A stretch of 64,000 bases of DNA from Pimelobacter simplex (lineage in GTDB: Bacteria; Actinomycetota; Actinomycetes; Propionibacteriales; Nocardioidaceae). The stretch lies in the NCBI GenBank assembly GCA_016803235.1, contig JADCLI010000007.1, positions 1 to 64,000 on the forward strand. Direction: 5' to 3'. Positions within the stretch are counted from its first letter, which is position 1; each line of letters opens with the position of its first letter. Below are positions 63,157-64,000 of this stretch, piece after piece. Made by a program: the position numbers and the translations under genes. Under the pieces are notes generated by a model that saw nothing but the letters and a program-made list of their open reading frames with translations, ran no database searches and had not been told where the DNA came from.

Positions 63157-63971
63157 CGGCCGTCCCCCTCCACCGCGGGGACGGCGGTCAGGTGCTCGAT
63201 CGCGAACTCGAGCGACTCGCGCAGGTCGGCCTCGCGCTCCTCGCGGGTCGTGCAGCGCCGGGTGTTGATCTCCAGCACCACCTCACCGGTGAAGCCGGTG
63301 GCCGCGAGGTGCCGCAGGAACACGTCGGCCCCCATGTCGCCGCGACCGGGCACGAGGTGCTCGTCCTTGGCGGAGTCGGTGCCGTCGGTGAGGTGGATGT
63401 GCCGCAGCCGCGGGCCGAGCCGCTCCGCCATCGCGACCGGGTCGGACTGCGCGATCGCCGCGTGGGACAGGTCGATCGTGGTGTTGGCGTAGGGCTCGTC
63501 GGAGGGGTCCCAGCCGGGCAGGTACATCTCCATGCGGCGCCGCGAGGCGCGCCACGGGTACATGTTCTCGACCGCGAACGCGACGCCCGAGGACTCCTCC
63601 AGCGCGGCGATGCCGTTGACGAAGTCGCGGGCGTACTCCCTCTGCCAGCGGAACGGCGGGTGCACCACGACCACCTCCGCGCCCACCTCCTTCGCCATCG
63701 CCGCCGAGCGCTCGAGCTTGCCCCAGGGCTCCACGCCCCAGACCCGCTGCGTGAACAGCAGGCAGGGCGCGTGGATCGCGCTGATCGGGAGCCCGTGGTG
63801 CTCCGAGAGCTGACGAACGGCGTCGACCTGCTGCGACAGCGCGTCGATGCCGACCATCACCTCGACGGCCTCGTAGCCCACCGACGCGGCGTACGTGAAC
63901 GCGTGGGCCGTCGACTCGGGGTAGACCGAGCTCGTGGAGAGCCCGATCCGGGGACGGCCCCGCTCGCTCAT
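63153..63971 (-). CDS. Sugar phosphate isomerase/epimerase family protein (AP-endonuclease-2-like TIM barrel)
   Basis: A 272-residue TIM-barrel protein. Metal-binding residues expected for the family are visible in ISAIHAPCLLF, VVVVHPPFRW, VAFAVENMYPW, TTIDLSHAAIAQ, LRHIHLTDG and GEVVLEINTRR. It corresponds to Rv0498 next to proC in mycobacteria. Its true substrate is unknown. The ATG sits in an ATGA context, so an upstream gene beyond the window edge probably overlaps it; bases 63972-64000 are too short to call. Confidence 0.85.
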   Translation of the reverse strand: MSERGRPRIGLSTSSVYPESTAHAFTYAASVGYEAVEVMVGIDALSQQVDAVRQLSEHHGLPISAIHAPCLLFTQRVWGVEPWGKLERSAAMAKEVGAEVVVVHPPFRWQREYARDFVNGIAALEESSGVAFAVENMYPWRASRRRMEMYLPGWDPSDEPYANTTIDLSHAAIAQSDPVAMAERLGPRLRHIHLTDGTDSAKDEHLVPGRGDMGADVFLRHLAATGFTGEVVLEINTRRCTTREEREADLRESLEFAIEHLTAVPAVEGDGR

Positions 63972-64000
63972 GACAAGGGACTCATGACGGGTCGTTGACG

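Overview
The window is a high-GC actinobacterial chromosome segment, most likely Nocardioides or a close relative. The evidence is a complete menaquinone-linked NDH-1 operon, the Rex-HemA-HemC-HemD gene order, GTG starts, a bS22-type mini ribosomal protein, a DUF4229 protein and many leaderless starts. It is densely coded; only one gap exceeds 300 bp. I see no rRNA, tRNA, insertion sequence or CRISPR array.

Region 1 (1-17.5 kb, minus strand): a flavin reductase, a long-chain polyprenyl diphosphate synthase and nuoA-nuoN, almost every gene overlapping the next by 1-8 bases. A Rex-type operator lies just upstream of nuoA. nuoG carries a large palindromic element translated in frame.

Region 2 (17.5-31.5 kb): menaquinone genes menG, menD, menC, menE and menA, together with an MBL-fold hydrolase and a Na+/H+ antiporter fused to a UBP-type zinc finger. 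menD contains a perfect 22-bp inverted repeat in frame. Between menE and menA is an accessory block: two related MFS transporters flank a MarR regulator and an operon of a glutamate-cysteine ligase-like enzyme, a GshB-like ATP-grasp ligase, a tiny coupled ORF and a MAPEG protein. This looks like a glutathione synthesis and use system in a lineage expected to use mycothiol.

Region 3 (31.5-50 kb): cytochrome c maturation (tlpA, ccdA, resB, ccsB), a histidine phosphatase and hemL, a secreted lytic transglycosylase, hemB, a SigE-family ECF sigma factor with a membrane-anchored partner, and the rex-hemA-hemC-hemD operon with its own Rex operator. A glutaredoxin-like protein, an acyl-CoA ligase and an HAD-IB phosphatase follow. 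Rex sites at both nuoA and rex tie respiration and haem synthesis to the NADH/NAD+ ratio.

Region 4 (50-64 kb): an ECF sigma factor with a BldN-like N-terminal extension and an adjacent DUF5667 candidate anti-sigma; an acyltransferase, SDR enzyme, bS22 and HTH protein; an inserted TetR-controlled drug-efflux operon; a tryptophanyl-tRNA synthetase behind a Trp-Trp attenuator; an HAD hydrolase; proC coupled to a proline-dehydrogenase-like protein lacking several family active-site residues; an ABC-2 exporter; and a sugar-phosphate isomerase-like protein.

From memory, much of the gene order (isomerase, proC, HTH, bS22, SDR, acyltransferase, SerB-like HAD, glutaredoxin, hemA-C-D-B, hemL, cytochrome c genes, menA/E/C/D/G, polyprenyl synthase) parallels M. 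tuberculosis Rv0498-Rv0562. The nuo operon, glutathione block, efflux operon and trpS would then be lineage-specific additions to a conserved quinone-haem-cytochrome neighbourhood.
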